Assembly (NCBI RefSeq): GCF_003244315.1
Contig: NZ_QKWH01000006.1
Coordinates: forward strand, 1-64,000
Direction of reading: 5' to 3'
DNA: 64,000 bases
Origin: Xylanimonas oleitrophica
Lineage (GTDB): Bacteria; Actinomycetota; Actinomycetes; Actinomycetales; Cellulomonadaceae
In this document: positions 52,738-60,748 of the stretch, one piece after another
How positions within the stretch are numbered: position 1 is the first letter of the stretch
How the letters are laid out: every line of letters starts with the position of its first letter
Made by a program: the position numbers and the translations under genes
The notes under the pieces: generated by a model
Database searches by the model: none
What the model was told of the DNA's origin: nothing
Seen by the model: the letters and a program-made list of their open reading frames with translations, nothing else

Positions 52738-55167
52738 TCAGCGCCGCTTCCGGTCGCGGCCGTCCTCCTGCCCACGGTCCTCCTCGCAGACCGGACCCCC
52801 CAGCTCGTGCCCCACCTCCGACATCGGGCGGAAGGTCTGCTCGAAGCTCGCGCAGCCGTCGTCGGGCAGCCGCGCCCACTCGGCCCGCGCCTCGGCAGCG
52901 GTGGCGCCCTGCTGCTGCGACCACGCGAGCGCGCGGGAGTGGGTGGTGGTCGCGAACCGGTCGTGCAGCGCCCCGCCCTCGACGGAGACGTCGGCGCGCG
53001 CTGCCGCAGCGTGGTCCGGCAGCATCTCCTTGACGACGGCGCTCGCACCGGCCGTGCCCGCGCCTGCTGCGGCAGAGAGGGCGAGGCCCGTGACCGCTGA
53101 GGATCCCACCGTCACCGCACTGGCTGCCACGCCCACGCCCACGGCCGCCGCGTCCACCAGGGCCTGGTTCCGCGCGTCCGCGAGCTCGGCCGCCCGCACC
53201 GTGTCCACGCTGATCGCGCCCGCCACGGTGCCGACGTCGGCCAGGAGCTCGCGCGCCACGGCCTCCCGGTCGGCGCGGTCGAGGCCCGGGTCGGCGCGCT
53301 CGGGCACATCGGGCGCGCCGGGCGTCGGCGGACCCAGCGGCACCACCGGGAACGCCCACCCGAGCACCGCCTCCTGGTGGTCCTCGGCGGCAGCCAGCCA
53401 TGCCGCCCCGCCCAGGGACGTGCGCGACGTCGCCGCCACGACCTCCCGCAGGTCGAACGCGCCGAGCGTGGGCTGCACCGGCCCGCCCGGGACCTCCGCC
53501 AGCCCGGCGCCGGCCGGAGCGTGCGGCCCCCCGACGCCGTCGCGCGCCGCGTCGCCGAACACGCCCACGTACGGGCGGTACACCTGGGCCACGCGCCGCT
53601 CGGCGTCCGGTGCCAGCGGCGGCCCCGAGAGCAGGCCGTGCGGCATCGCGGCGGTCGCGCGCGTGACCAGCGCGGCTGCACGCGCCTGGTCGGCGCGGGC
53701 CGGGGAGCCCGCCCCCACAGCCACCGCCGTGCCCAGCACCGTCGCCACCGCCACCCCTCCGTCGGGCCAGCCGCCCTGCGGGAACCCTGGCGCCGTGCCG
53801 AGCCACAGCCGGGTGCGGCGGGCGAGAGCGTCGTCGTCCGCCGGAGCCAGGTAGGCGAACACCGCCGCCGGGTCGGTGGCGAGGCCCTCGAACGCAGCCG
53901 TGGCGAGGACCGCGGTGGGCCGGTCGTGCACGCTCCGGTGCTCCAGCTCCGGGAGGACGAGCTCCTCCAGGGCCAGGAGCGCGCCCGTCGCGGCGGCTGC
54001 CCCGTGCCGGGGCGGGGCGCCGCCGCCGTGACCACCCGCCGTCGTCCCGTCGTCGGGCACCGACAGGCCGCGCAGCACGGTCGCGGCGGCCAGCACCGCG
54101 GCGCCCCTGCCCGGGGCCCCGGGCGGGCCGGCGGCACCGAGGTCGGCCACCAGCCGGCGGCCGAACGCCTCGTGCTCCGCCCGGCCCTGCGCCGCACCCC
54201 ACGCACGCGCCCCCGCAGCCAGCGCCGCCGTCACCGCCGCCCACGCGGGAGGAACCGTGCCCATGCCCTCCCCGCGCAGCTCGGGCAGCGGGAACGCGGC
54301 GGCCAGGGAGCGGTAGACGTCGGCCGGGGCAGCCTGCGCCCAGAACGCCGCCCAGAAGACGGCGTCGCCGTGCGCCCGCACCAGCGGCTGCAACAGGTCG
54401 TGCGCCTGCTCGACGTCGGCTGCCGACGGTGCGGCCCCCGCCAGCGCCCGTGCCGCCGACCGGCCGGCTGCCTGCGCGGCGGCGAACGCGGCCAGGCCCG
54501 CGGCGTCGGCCCCTGCCGCGGCACCGCGCCCCAGCCCACCGGCGCCCGGCGACAGGTGCGGGGCGGCCAGCACCCACGCACGCACCGCTCCCGTGTCGCC
54601 GAGCGCCACCGCCTCGGCCGCAGCCCGCGACGCCGCCCCGCGCAGCTCGTCGTGCGCGGCACGCCACTGCGCCTCGGCGCGGGCCGCGTCGTCGAGCGCC
54701 TCCCGCCGCTGGTGCTGCGCGACACCCAGCTGCCGTGCCAGCTCGACATCAGGTTCCACGGTGACCGCCGCCGGCCCCACCGCCGTGCACAGGAAGCGCC
54801 GCCGCGCCTCCAGCGACCGGACCTCGGCGTCCCACCGCCGGGCGCGGGCCACGGCCTCCTCGTGCCGCCGCGCCGCCTGCGCCGCCGCGACCTGGAGGGA
54901 CGCCAGCGTGTCCCCGTGCCGGCGCAGCAGCCCCGCCACCGCTCCCAGCACCCGGGCCGCCGTCGCCGCACCCTCGGCAGTCTCCGCGATCCGCGCCCGG
55001 GCGCCGTCGACGGCGGAGCTCACCTCGCCGTCGAGCCAGCCGTGGACGGCGAGCAGGCGGTGGCGCACGTCGTCGAGCGCCCACGCCCGCTGCTCCGTGC
55101 GGCCGGCGGCCTCGCCCAGGACGCCCGGCTCCCCGGGCATCGGGTCCAGCACCCGTGACGGGATCAC
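52738..55167 (-). CDS. Large Ala-rich protein coupled to a WXG100-like gene, function unknown
   Basis: An 809-residue protein I do not recognise with certainty. Residues about 25-130 are strongly helical (ALDDVRHRLLAVHGWLDGEVSSAVDGARARIAETAEGAATAARVLGAVAGLLRRHGDTLASL). The centre has helices broken by Gly/Ala loops and a conserved-looking YRPYVGVFGDAARDGVGG. Near residues 675-730 is a glycine-zipper membrane hairpin (VDAAAVGVGVAASAVTVGSSAVTGLALSAAAGAGTAGASAV). The tail is hydrophilic with no recognised toxin domain. Architecture and pairing resemble DUF6571-type and other type VII secretion-linked proteins of actinobacteria. GTGA overlap with the upstream gene. Confidence 0.65.
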   Translation of the reverse strand: MIPSRVLDPMPGEPGVLGEAAGRTEQRAWALDDVRHRLLAVHGWLDGEVSSAVDGARARIAETAEGAATAARVLGAVAGLLRRHGDTLASLQVAAAQAARRHEEAVARARRWDAEVRSLEARRRFLCTAVGPAAVTVEPDVELARQLGVAQHQRREALDDAARAEAQWRAAHDELRGAASRAAAEAVALGDTGAVRAWVLAAPHLSPGAGGLGRGAAAGADAAGLAAFAAAQAAGRSAARALAGAAPSAADVEQAHDLLQPLVRAHGDAVFWAAFWAQAAPADVYRSLAAAFPLPELRGEGMGTVPPAWAAVTAALAAGARAWGAAQGRAEHEAFGRRLVADLGAAGPPGAPGRGAAVLAAATVLRGLSVPDDGTTAGGHGGGAPPRHGAAAATGALLALEELVLPELEHRSVHDRPTAVLATAAFEGLATDPAAVFAYLAPADDDALARRTRLWLGTAPGFPQGGWPDGGVAVATVLGTAVAVGAGSPARADQARAAALVTRATAAMPHGLLSGPPLAPDAERRVAQVYRPYVGVFGDAARDGVGGPHAPAGAGLAEVPGGPVQPTLGAFDLREVVAATSRTSLGGAAWLAAAEDHQEAVLGWAFPVVPLGPPTPGAPDVPERADPGLDRADREAVARELLADVGTVAGAISVDTVRAAELADARNQALVDAAAVGVGVAASAVTVGSSAVTGLALSAAAGAGTAGASAVVKEMLPDHAAAARADVSVEGGALHDRFATTTHSRALAWSQQQGATAAEARAEWARLPDDGCASFEQTFRPMSEVGHELGGPVCEEDRGQEDGRDRKRR

Positions 55168-55496
55168 GGCGCACCACCCGTGCCACCGCTGCTCCCCGGG
55201 GAGCCCGCGCCCGCCCCGGTCCCGGTGACGTGACGCACCGCCGCTCCCTCGGCGTCGGCGAACCGCGCGCCGGCGGCGGCGAGCGCGGGCGCGAGCCCGT
55301 CGAGCTGTGCCACCAGCAGGGTGAGCGCCCCCGCCCAGGCGTGCCGCAGGTCCTCGAGCGCCGCGGCGAGGGCCGGGTCTCCCGCCGCGTGCGCCGGCAG
55401 GTCGAGCGGCCCACCGGCGTGCAGGAGGGACGCCGCGTCACGGACCGCGCCGGCGGCGGCGTCGAACGATCCGGGGTCGAGGGCGAGACGGGGCAC
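55164..55496 (-). CDS. WXG100/ESAT-6-like small helical protein
   Basis: A 110-residue helical-hairpin protein. Trp54-Ala-Gly56 (HAWAGAL) lies at the turn, as in WXG100 proteins, with two amphipathic helices either side (ALAAALEDLRH and LTLLVAQLDGLAPALAAAGARFADAE). Phe79-x3-Glu83 stands where type VII substrates carry Y-x3-D/E. A Gly/Ser/Thr tail ends the protein. It overlaps the 809-residue partner by 4 bases (GTGA). TAGCGT (55503-55508) sits exactly 6 bases before GTG 55496, so the operon appears leaderless. No EccC-type ATPase is nearby. Confidence 0.65.
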   Translation of the reverse strand: MPRLALDPGSFDAAAGAVRDAASLLHAGGPLDLPAHAAGDPALAAALEDLRHAWAGALTLLVAQLDGLAPALAAAGARFADAEGAAVRHVTGTGAGAGSPGSSGGTGGAP

Positions 55497-55717
55497 GCGC
55501 TGACGCTAGCCATGACGGGATCCCGGCCACCGGGGTTGTCCACAGGCCGTGGACCGCCCTCACCGCGCCGCCCGCGCGCCGACCCTGTACCCTCGAAGGA
55601 CAGCTCGCACCGCGTGGGCCCTGACCCGCGCCGCTCTTCGGCCCGACGGCATCGCAGCCCGACCGTGAGCCCGGCACCACTGCCGCCGCGACACAGCACC
55701 TCCCGCCTCAGCCGGGA

Positions 55718-56023
55718 GTGAGAGAAGAAGTCATCCTTTCCAGCATCACCGCAAGGCCCTCCGCACCGACCCGCGCCCCCGGCGCGCCCAGCGCGCCGCG
55801 CCCGCTGACCTGGCTCCAGGCCGACGACGGCGTCTGGGTGGCCACGCTCGAGGGCGAGTACCACGGCATCGTCACGTCGTCCGACGGCGGCTTCGAGACC
55901 AGCGACCGCTACACGCGGCCCGTCGGGCGCGCCGAGACCTGGGCCCAGGCCGCAGCCCTCCTCGACGGTACCCACCACCGCCCGCGCCGGCGTCGTCCGG
56001 CACGGGCCTCACGACAGAGCTGA
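55718..56023 (+). CDS. Small conserved hypothetical protein
   Basis: A 101-residue protein. After a Pro/Ala-rich start comes a compact core PLTWLQADDGVWVATLEGEYHGIVTSSDGGFETSDRYTRPVGRAETWAQAAALLDG, a small beta-strand and helix domain seen in several actinobacteria, and a basic C-terminus. No function is known. The GTG start at 55718 is uncertain: a GAGAGAAGAAG stretch lies just after it rather than before, so a later start is possible. Confidence 0.5.
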   Translation: MREEVILSSITARPSAPTRAPGAPSAPRPLTWLQADDGVWVATLEGEYHGIVTSSDGGFETSDRYTRPVGRAETWAQAAALLDGTHHRPRRRRPARASRQS

Positions 56024-56172
56024 CCCCGGGCCGTCGTCCGTGCCTGGTGCCACGTCCGGCGCCGTCCGGCCGCCGTGCGGGTGACACGTGACCTGTCGAG
56101 ACTGCCGGTGAGACCGCTGCCAGGGACCGGCGGACAGCGCCGGTCGCGGCGGTCAACGGAGGGAGCCGATCC

Positions 56173-56607
56173 ATGCGCTCGACCACTTCCGCACGACCTG
56201 CCCGTGCGCTCGCCGCGACGACGGCGCTGACGGCAGCCCTGGTGCTCGCCGGCTGCGGCAACGACGAGGGCGACCAGCCGCAGGCGGGTGACGACATCGT
56301 CACGTCCGGGCCGCAGTCGCCCGGCACGGGCGGCACGGACGACGGCGGCACGGCCACCGGCGGCACCGGCGACGACTCGGCGACGGGCGGGACGAGCAGC
56401 GACGACATCGGCCTGGACGAGGCCACGCGCATCGCCCTGGAGGACGCCGGTGTCGCGGAGGCCGACGCCACGATCCAGCGTCAGGAGCGCGACCAGGACG
56501 ACGGGCGCGTGCACTACGAGATCGAGTTCTCGCAGGGTGGCGTCGAGTACGACTACGAGATCGACGCCGCGACGGGCGACATCATCAGCTCGGACCGCGA
56601 CGACTGA
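56173..56607 (+). CDS. PepSY-domain lipoprotein
   Basis: A 144-residue exported protein. Lipobox LAGC (Cys28), then a Gly/Thr/Asp linker, then one PepSY domain (DIGLDEATRIALEDAGVAEADATIQRQERDQDDGRVHYEIEFSQGGVEYDYEIDAATGDIISSDRD). PepSY domains are small extracytoplasmic modules proposed to inhibit proteases or sense peptides. The protein is very acidic, which suits calcium binding or surface display. GGAGGGA (56158-56164) precedes ATG 56173. A 32-base-stem terminator follows. Confidence 0.87.
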   Translation: MRSTTSARPARALAATTALTAALVLAGCGNDEGDQPQAGDDIVTSGPQSPGTGGTDDGGTATGGTGDDSATGGTSSDDIGLDEATRIALEDAGVAEADATIQRQERDQDDGRVHYEIEFSQGGVEYDYEIDAATGDIISSDRDD

Positions 56608-56617
56608 CCCCCCGCCT

Positions 56618-56685
56618 CGCGCCGGTGGCTACGGCTTGTCACGCGACCCCCGCGGGTCGCGTGACAAGCCGTAGCCACCGGCGCG
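56618..56685. terminator. Very long bidirectional terminator, 32-base perfect stem
   Basis: Arms 56618-56649 and 56654-56685 are perfectly complementary with a 4-base loop, between the convergent PepSY and M15B genes. It is the longest hairpin I found in the window and does not match the other palindromes. Confidence 0.9.
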
Positions 56686-56706
56686 AAGGAGAGGGGGCGT
56701 GCCGGT

Positions 56707-57618
56707 TCAGCCGCGGCCCGCGGCCGACAGCGCCGCGACGCCTTCGGTGTACTCCCAGTGCCACGGCTCGTAGGGACCGTCGCCGCCGCGGCGTGCCCAC
56801 GCCGGGTTGTCCCAGCCGTACTCGGGGCCGTGCAGCTTGAGCCAGTCCCACCGCTTGCCCGCGTAGGAGTAGTCGCAGATGTCGACGGCGAGGCCCCAGC
56901 CGTGGTTGGAGCGCCCGGGCGTGGCCGCCAGGGACGGCTTCTCCTTCTTGAGCGCCACCTGCTGCTCGTAGGACCGGTACCCGCCGGTGAGGCACAGCGG
57001 CTCGCCGAACTCGGCGGTGTAGGCGTCGTTGAGCGCGGAGAGCGAGGCGGCGGCGTCGGCCCGCACCTTGAAGGGGCGCTGCCAGATGTCGCACAGGTCG
57101 CCGGCGGCGATGCGGCCGTTGCTGCCGGTGCCGGTGATCTCGCCGTCGCAGCCGGGGAGCGCCGGGAACCCGGGTTCCTCGGCAGGAGCCTCTTCAGGAG
57201 CGGGCTCGGGTGCCGGCACAGGGGCCGCGGCCTCCTGCGCCGCGAGCACCTCGGCGTCGAGCACCTGGGCGTCGCCGGTCTCCTCGGGCGCGGGCTGGGT
57301 GCGCTCGGCGGGCGGGGGCGGCGTCGTGCGTGCGGGCAGCTCGGGCCGCTCCTGGGAGCGAGACGCGGCCGCGCCGCGGTGGGCGCCGGCGCCTCCGGCG
57401 AGGAGGGGCAGGGCGCTGGTGGCGTCGTCGGGCCGCTCGCCGCTGGGAGCGATCTGCGGGCCGGCGGTGGGCAGGCCGTTGCTCGTGGCGGTGAGGGTGA
57501 TCGCGGCGGCGGCGGTCACGGTCAGGGTGGTGAGCGCAGGGGGGAGCAGGCGGGGCCGCCGCGGGGGGCCCGCGTGGCGGCCCTTGGGACGGCGACGTCG
57601 GAGCGTGGGCGCGGGCAC
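56707..57618 (-). CDS. Secreted M15B D-alanyl-D-alanine carboxypeptidase-like protein
   Basis: A 303-residue paralog of the protein at 17513-19636 without the PASTA tail. A basic N-terminus and membrane/signal helix (about residues 28-46) precede a Pro/Ala/Glu linker. The VanY domain (about 150-295) has LCLTGGYRSYEQQVALKK, the zinc motif [13 protein letters not shown] and EPWHWEY. Extra Cys pairs (LPGCDGE, GDLCDIW, EPLCLTG, DICDY) suggest disulfides. It should cleave terminal D-Ala of peptidoglycan stems. GTG 57618 is preceded by TAACCT (57626-57631), giving an almost leaderless start. A GTCAC-N6-GTAAC box covers the -35 region. Confidence 0.88.
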   Translation of the reverse strand: MPAPTLRRRRPKGRHAGPPRRPRLLPPALTTLTVTAAAAITLTATSNGLPTAGPQIAPSGERPDDATSALPLLAGGAGAHRGAAASRSQERPELPARTTPPPPAERTQPAPEETGDAQVLDAEVLAAQEAAAPVPAPEPAPEEAPAEEPGFPALPGCDGEITGTGSNGRIAAGDLCDIWQRPFKVRADAAASLSALNDAYTAEFGEPLCLTGGYRSYEQQVALKKEKPSLAATPGRSNHGWGLAVDICDYSYAGKRWDWLKLHGPEYGWDNPAWARRGGDGPYEPWHWEYTEGVAALSAAGRG

Positions 57619-57650
57619 GTCGGGGAGGTTAGCGCAGAAACCCCTTCAAT

Positions 57651-57666
57651 GTCACAGGTTGGTAAC
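57651..57666 (-). promoter_or_regulatory. MtrA-like direct repeat at the -35 of the M15B gene
   Basis: GTCAC (57651) and GTAAC (57662) are spaced 11 bases apart, followed by GGCAG. MtrA of mycobacteria and streptomycetes binds such repeats ahead of cell-wall hydrolase genes. The assignment is inferred. Confidence 0.4.
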
Positions 57667-57796
57667 GGCAGCACGGGTTCGCGGACCCCTCGAGCGGGCG
57701 TGACCGTGCTGGTGGCGGCCCGGTGACGTCCGCCACGGACACCGCCGTCCGAGACGCCGAGCGCTGGGCCTTCATCAAATCTCCATCACCCACGCT

Positions 57797-57833
57797 GTTA
57801 TCGAAGCGTGACATCCGCGCTCCTGCCGGTTAC
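57797..57833 (+). promoter_or_regulatory. Possible MtrA-like boxes upstream of the riboswitch
   Basis: GTTAT (57797) and GTGAC (57808) are 11 bases apart, with GTTAC at 57829 (off the period by one). They lie about 50-80 bases upstream of the riboswitch that controls the NlpC/P60 gene. Confidence 0.3.
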
Positions 57834-57879
57834 CTTCGATTCGCCCGGTGGTCATCAGCCCGCCGGGTCCGCGTGCGGA

Positions 57880-58058
57880 CGCCGAGCCCTGCCGCCGCCC
57901 GTGGAGATCCGAAGAACCGCACGGCAGGGACGGGGGAACCACCTTCGGGCACCGGGAACGGTGTCCTCGGGGTGAAGCCCGACGGGACGCTCCAGCGGCC
58001 CCGACGGCCGGGTGACTATCTCCCACCCGAACCCGACAGCTCACCTCGCAGGCGGCCG
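57880..58058 (+). promoter_or_regulatory. c-di-AMP riboswitch (ydaO/yuaA type)
   Basis: The conserved cores of the actinobacterial ydaO/yuaA leader are all present in order: GGGGGAACCAC (57932-57942), GGGGTGAAGC (57969-57978) and CCCGAACCCGACAGCTCACC (58026-58045) followed by TCGCAGGCGG, which can close the first stem with the GCCGCCC stretch near 57893. In Bacillus and Streptomyces this RNA binds cyclic di-AMP and turns off expression of wall-hydrolase or ion-transport genes. The NlpC/P60 gene starts 13 bases downstream. The boundaries are approximate. Confidence 0.85.
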
Positions 58059-58070
58059 GAGAGGAAAATC

Positions 58071-58925
58071 GTGAGCGCACGTACCACCCGTGCGCGGCAC
58101 CGCGCCGCGCACATGCCCATCACCCCGCTGACCGGGATCACCAAGGCGGTCACCGCCAACGCCGGCCGTCGTGCCGCCGTCGTCGCCGCTGCCGGCGGCA
58201 TCCTGGTGTCCACGCTCGCCGGCGCCACCAGCGCCCAGGCGCAGCCCCTCGGTGCCGAGCAGGCCAAGTCGGCCGGTGCCGACCTCGGCAAGCTGTCCGA
58301 GCAGGCCCGCCAGGCCCTGCAGGCGGCCCCCGCCGTCACCGTGGCCCCGGACGCCCAGGTCAGCGTCGAGAACATCTCCGCCGAGGGCATCGCCTCGATC
58401 GAGGTCACCCCGGCCCCCAAGCCCGAGCCGAAGCCGGAGCCGAAGCCCAAGGCCACGGAGACCCGCTCGGCCCAGACGGCCAGCCGTTCCGCGGAGCGTG
58501 CCGAGGCTCCCGCCGCTGAGGCCCCGGCTGCCGAGGCCCCTGCCGAGGAGGCCGCCGCGCCCGTCGCCGTCGCCGCCTCGGGCGTCGGTGCCACCGTCGC
58601 CGAGATCGCCCAGCGCTACGTGGGCGTGCCCTACGTGGTCGGTGGCGCCAGCCCGTCCGGCTTCGACTGCTCGGGCCTGGTCAGCTACGTCTACCGCCAG
58701 GTGGGCATCGAGCTGCCGCACCAGTCCACCGCCATCCGCGACTCGGGTCGCACCTCGGTGATCTCGGCCTCCGAGGCGCAGCCGGGTGACCTCATCTGGT
58801 CGCCGGGCCACATCTCCATCTACATCGGCAACGGCCTGCAGGTGGACGCCTCCCGCCCCGACGGCTGGAACGTCAACATCCGCAAGATCTGGCAGTCGAA
58901 CCCGACCTACCTGCGCGTCTCCTGA
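58071..58925 (+). CDS. Secreted NlpC/P60 peptidoglycan endopeptidase under c-di-AMP riboswitch control
   Basis: A 284-residue exported protein. A signal peptide with a long basic N-region ends near GATSAQAQ (residues 51-58). A helical segment and a linker with (KPEP)3 and repeated AEAPAAE follow. The C-terminal NlpC/P60 domain (about 173-284) has Cys200 (DCSG) and His247 (GHISIYIG), the catalytic pair that hydrolyses D-Glu to meso-DAP type bonds in peptidoglycan stems. GTG 58071 follows GGAGAGG. The riboswitch and possible MtrA boxes upstream tie it to wall growth and osmotic homeostasis. Confidence 0.93.
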   Translation: MSARTTRARHRAAHMPITPLTGITKAVTANAGRRAAVVAAAGGILVSTLAGATSAQAQPLGAEQAKSAGADLGKLSEQARQALQAAPAVTVAPDAQVSVENISAEGIASIEVTPAPKPEPKPEPKPKATETRSAQTASRSAERAEAPAAEAPAAEAPAEEAAAPVAVAASGVGATVAEIAQRYVGVPYVVGGASPSGFDCSGLVSYVYRQVGIELPHQSTAIRDSGRTSVISASEAQPGDLIWSPGHISIYIGNGLQVDASRPDGWNVNIRKIWQSNPTYLRVS

Positions 58926-58975
58926 CGCCGGGCGGCACCGACGACGACGGCCCACGCCGTCGGCCCTCGCACAGC

Positions 58976-59006
58976 GCCCCGTCGCCCCTCCCGGGCGGCG
59001 GGGCGG
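58976..59006. terminator. Terminator after the NlpC/P60 gene
   Basis: A 13-base stem (58976-58988 with 58994-59006, one G-U pair) lies between the convergent NlpC/P60 and STAS genes. A weaker 7-base hairpin precedes it at 58946-58963. Confidence 0.65.
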
Positions 59007-59025
59007 TGTCGTGCCCCAGGCACCC

Positions 59026-59364
59026 TCACGCCGCCGCCCGCTCCACGGCCAGCCGCGGGGCCAGGTCACCCAGCTCCAGCACCGCCGTCACCGCGCCCGA
59101 CGGCGCCCGCAGCGCCACGGAGCGACCGGCCTCCACCGCGTGCCGCTCGAGCCCGCAGAGGAACGCCAGGCCGGTCGAGTCCATGAACGTCACGCCGCTG
59201 GTGTCCACCACCACGGGGCTGGGCGCCTCGCGGACGAGGCGTGCCAGCACGGACGAGGCGCGCAGGCGCACCGCCGCGTCGATCTCGCCGCGCATCGTCA
59301 CCAGCAGCCCCGCGCGGGTGCGCTCGTAGGTGATCGCGGTGTCCACGGGGGCGGAGACGGTCAT
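59026..59364 (-). CDS. STAS-domain anti-sigma factor antagonist
   Basis: A 112-residue STAS domain: GLLVTMRGEIDAAVRLRASSVLARLV, SPVVVDTSGVTFMDSTGLAFLCGLERHAVEAG and VTAVLELGDL. The D-S-T-G loop keeps the phosphorylatable Ser. It is encoded 164 bases downstream of a PAS-GGDEF gene on the same strand, a pairing that could link c-di-GMP signalling to partner-switch control, though nothing in the sequence proves contact. The start is ATG 59364, chosen by domain fit. Confidence 0.83.
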   Translation of the reverse strand: MTVSAPVDTAITYERTRAGLLVTMRGEIDAAVRLRASSVLARLVREAPSPVVVDTSGVTFMDSTGLAFLCGLERHAVEAGRSVALRAPSGAVTAVLELGDLAPRLAVERAAA

Positions 59365-59528
59365 GGCGAGATTCCGATCGTGCGGAGGACTTGGAGGTGG
59401 TGGGACCCCGGCGGGGCCCCACCACGAGGATGGAGGGCTCGGGCGGCCGCGGACGGCGCCTGGCGCGCGATGCGTCCCGGCGGGCGCAGGATGCGCCGTC
59501 CACGTCCACGTCCTCGCCCGCGTGGTGG

Positions 59529-60506
59529 CTACGGCCGGGCCGGGCGCGCCCGCTTGCGGCCGTACATGGACGCGTCGGCGCGGGCCAGCACGGCGTCCGC
59601 CGTCTCGGCGCCTGTCGTGACAGCCACGCCCACGCTCACCTCCGGCCGCACCCGGCGCCCGTCCACGTCGATCTCGGTCGCCGTCAGCGCGGCCACCCGG
59701 TCGGCGATGCCCTGCGCGGTCGCCACGTCCGCCCCCGGGCACAGCAGCACGAACTCGTCACCACCCAGCCGGGCCACCAGGTCGCCCGGTCGCACGGCCT
59801 GCTCCAGCCGAGCGGCGACGGCCGCCAGCACGTGATCGCCGGCCTGGTGCCCGAGGGAGTCGTTGACCTCCTTGAAGTGGTCGAGGTCCGCGAGCAGCAC
59901 GGCGAGAGGGCGTCCGCCGGCCCGCGCCCGCTGCAGCTCCCGGGCCAGACGGCGCTCCAGCCGGCGCCGGTTCGCCAGACCCGTGGCCGGGTCGCTCAGG
60001 GCCTCGCGGCGCCACCGTTCCTCACGCCGCCGCTGCCGCGTCACGTCCTGCACCCACACCAGGTGGCGGGCGCCGGAAGGCCCTCGCGGAGCGTCGGTCA
60101 CCGACGTCTGCACGCACACCGAGGCACCGTCGTGGCGCACCAGCCAGCGAGGCGCGCCCCAGCCGTCGCCGTCGTCGTGCTCGTCGCCCGCCGCGGGCTC
60201 CCCGCCGGCGAGCAGCAGCGCGGCGTCCGCGCCGATCACGTCGTCCAGGGGCAGGGCGAGGACGTCGGCAGCCGCACCGTTCGCGTGCAGCACGTGCCCG
60301 TCCGCGTCGGTGACCAGCACGCCCACCGGCGCGGCCTCCAGCGCCGCCGCCAGGGCTGCCAGCGCGTCATCGGCCACCGCCTGCCGTCGGCGGGCACCCG
60401 CTGCGCGCGGGCACCGCTCCGACTTGGGCCTCCTCGCCGCGGCCGGGTTCCCCGGGGCGTCCTCCGGGCAGTCGGCCCCGCGGTGCCGCAGTGCCAGTGT
60501 GCTCAC
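59529..60506 (-). CDS. PAS-GGDEF diguanylate cyclase
   Basis: A 325-residue cytoplasmic protein. The N-terminal 45 residues are basic and unstructured. A PAS domain (about 48-155: LAAALEAAPVGVLVTDADGHVLHANGAAADVL ... WVQDVTRQRR) precedes a full GGDEF domain (LSDPATGLANRRRLERRL, LLADLDHFKEVNDSLGHQAGDHVL, RLGGDEFVLL). The active site is intact and an RPGD inhibitory I-site lies five residues before GGDEF, so it should make c-di-GMP with product inhibition. GTG 60506 has GGAGGA 6 bases upstream. A 14-base tandem repeat lies in its upstream region. Confidence 0.9.
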   Translation of the reverse strand: MSTLALRHRGADCPEDAPGNPAAARRPKSERCPRAAGARRRQAVADDALAALAAALEAAPVGVLVTDADGHVLHANGAAADVLALPLDDVIGADAALLLAGGEPAAGDEHDDGDGWGAPRWLVRHDGASVCVQTSVTDAPRGPSGARHLVWVQDVTRQRRREERWRREALSDPATGLANRRRLERRLARELQRARAGGRPLAVLLADLDHFKEVNDSLGHQAGDHVLAAVAARLEQAVRPGDLVARLGGDEFVLLCPGADVATAQGIADRVAALTATEIDVDGRRVRPEVSVGVAVTTGAETADAVLARADASMYGRKRARPARP

Positions 60507-60632
60507 GATCGTCCTCCGTCGGGCGCGCCAGGGTGGCGCGCTCACGACCACCAGGACCGCCCTGCGGCCGACCGATGACGCCATCAGGGTGTGCCGCGCA
60601 TCACGGGCGTCCCCGGGTGCCGGCCAGCGTGA

Positions 60633-60699
60633 GACGGCGACGGTGCGACGGCGACGGTGCGACGGCGACGGTGCGACGGCGAGGGTGCGACGGCGAGGG
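60633..60699. repeat. 14-base tandem repeat, about 4.8 copies
   Basis: Units start at 60633, 60647, 60661 and 60675, with a partial unit at 60689 (GACGGCGACGGTGC; the last two vary by one base). The repeat is non-coding, between the diguanylate cyclase start and the 3' end of the sigma-fusion gene. Confidence 0.85.
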
Positions 60700-60748
60700 C
60701 TCGCGTCGGCCCACGACCACGGTGGCGCGCCCGCACCACGCAGCGGGG

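Noticed and set aside
52738-55496. WXG100-like pair considered as a polymorphic toxin system
   Set aside because: The long protein ends in a hydrophilic tail with no nuclease, deaminase or other toxin motif, and there is no immunity gene downstream.
45666-57618. VanZ plus two VanY-like proteins considered as a glycopeptide-resistance system
   Set aside because: The genes are far apart, there is no vanHAX or vanRS set, and both VanY-like proteins are ordinary M15B wall peptidases.
60633-60699. Tandem repeat considered as a CRISPR array
   Set aside because: The units are 14 bases and head-to-tail without spacers, and no cas gene is present.
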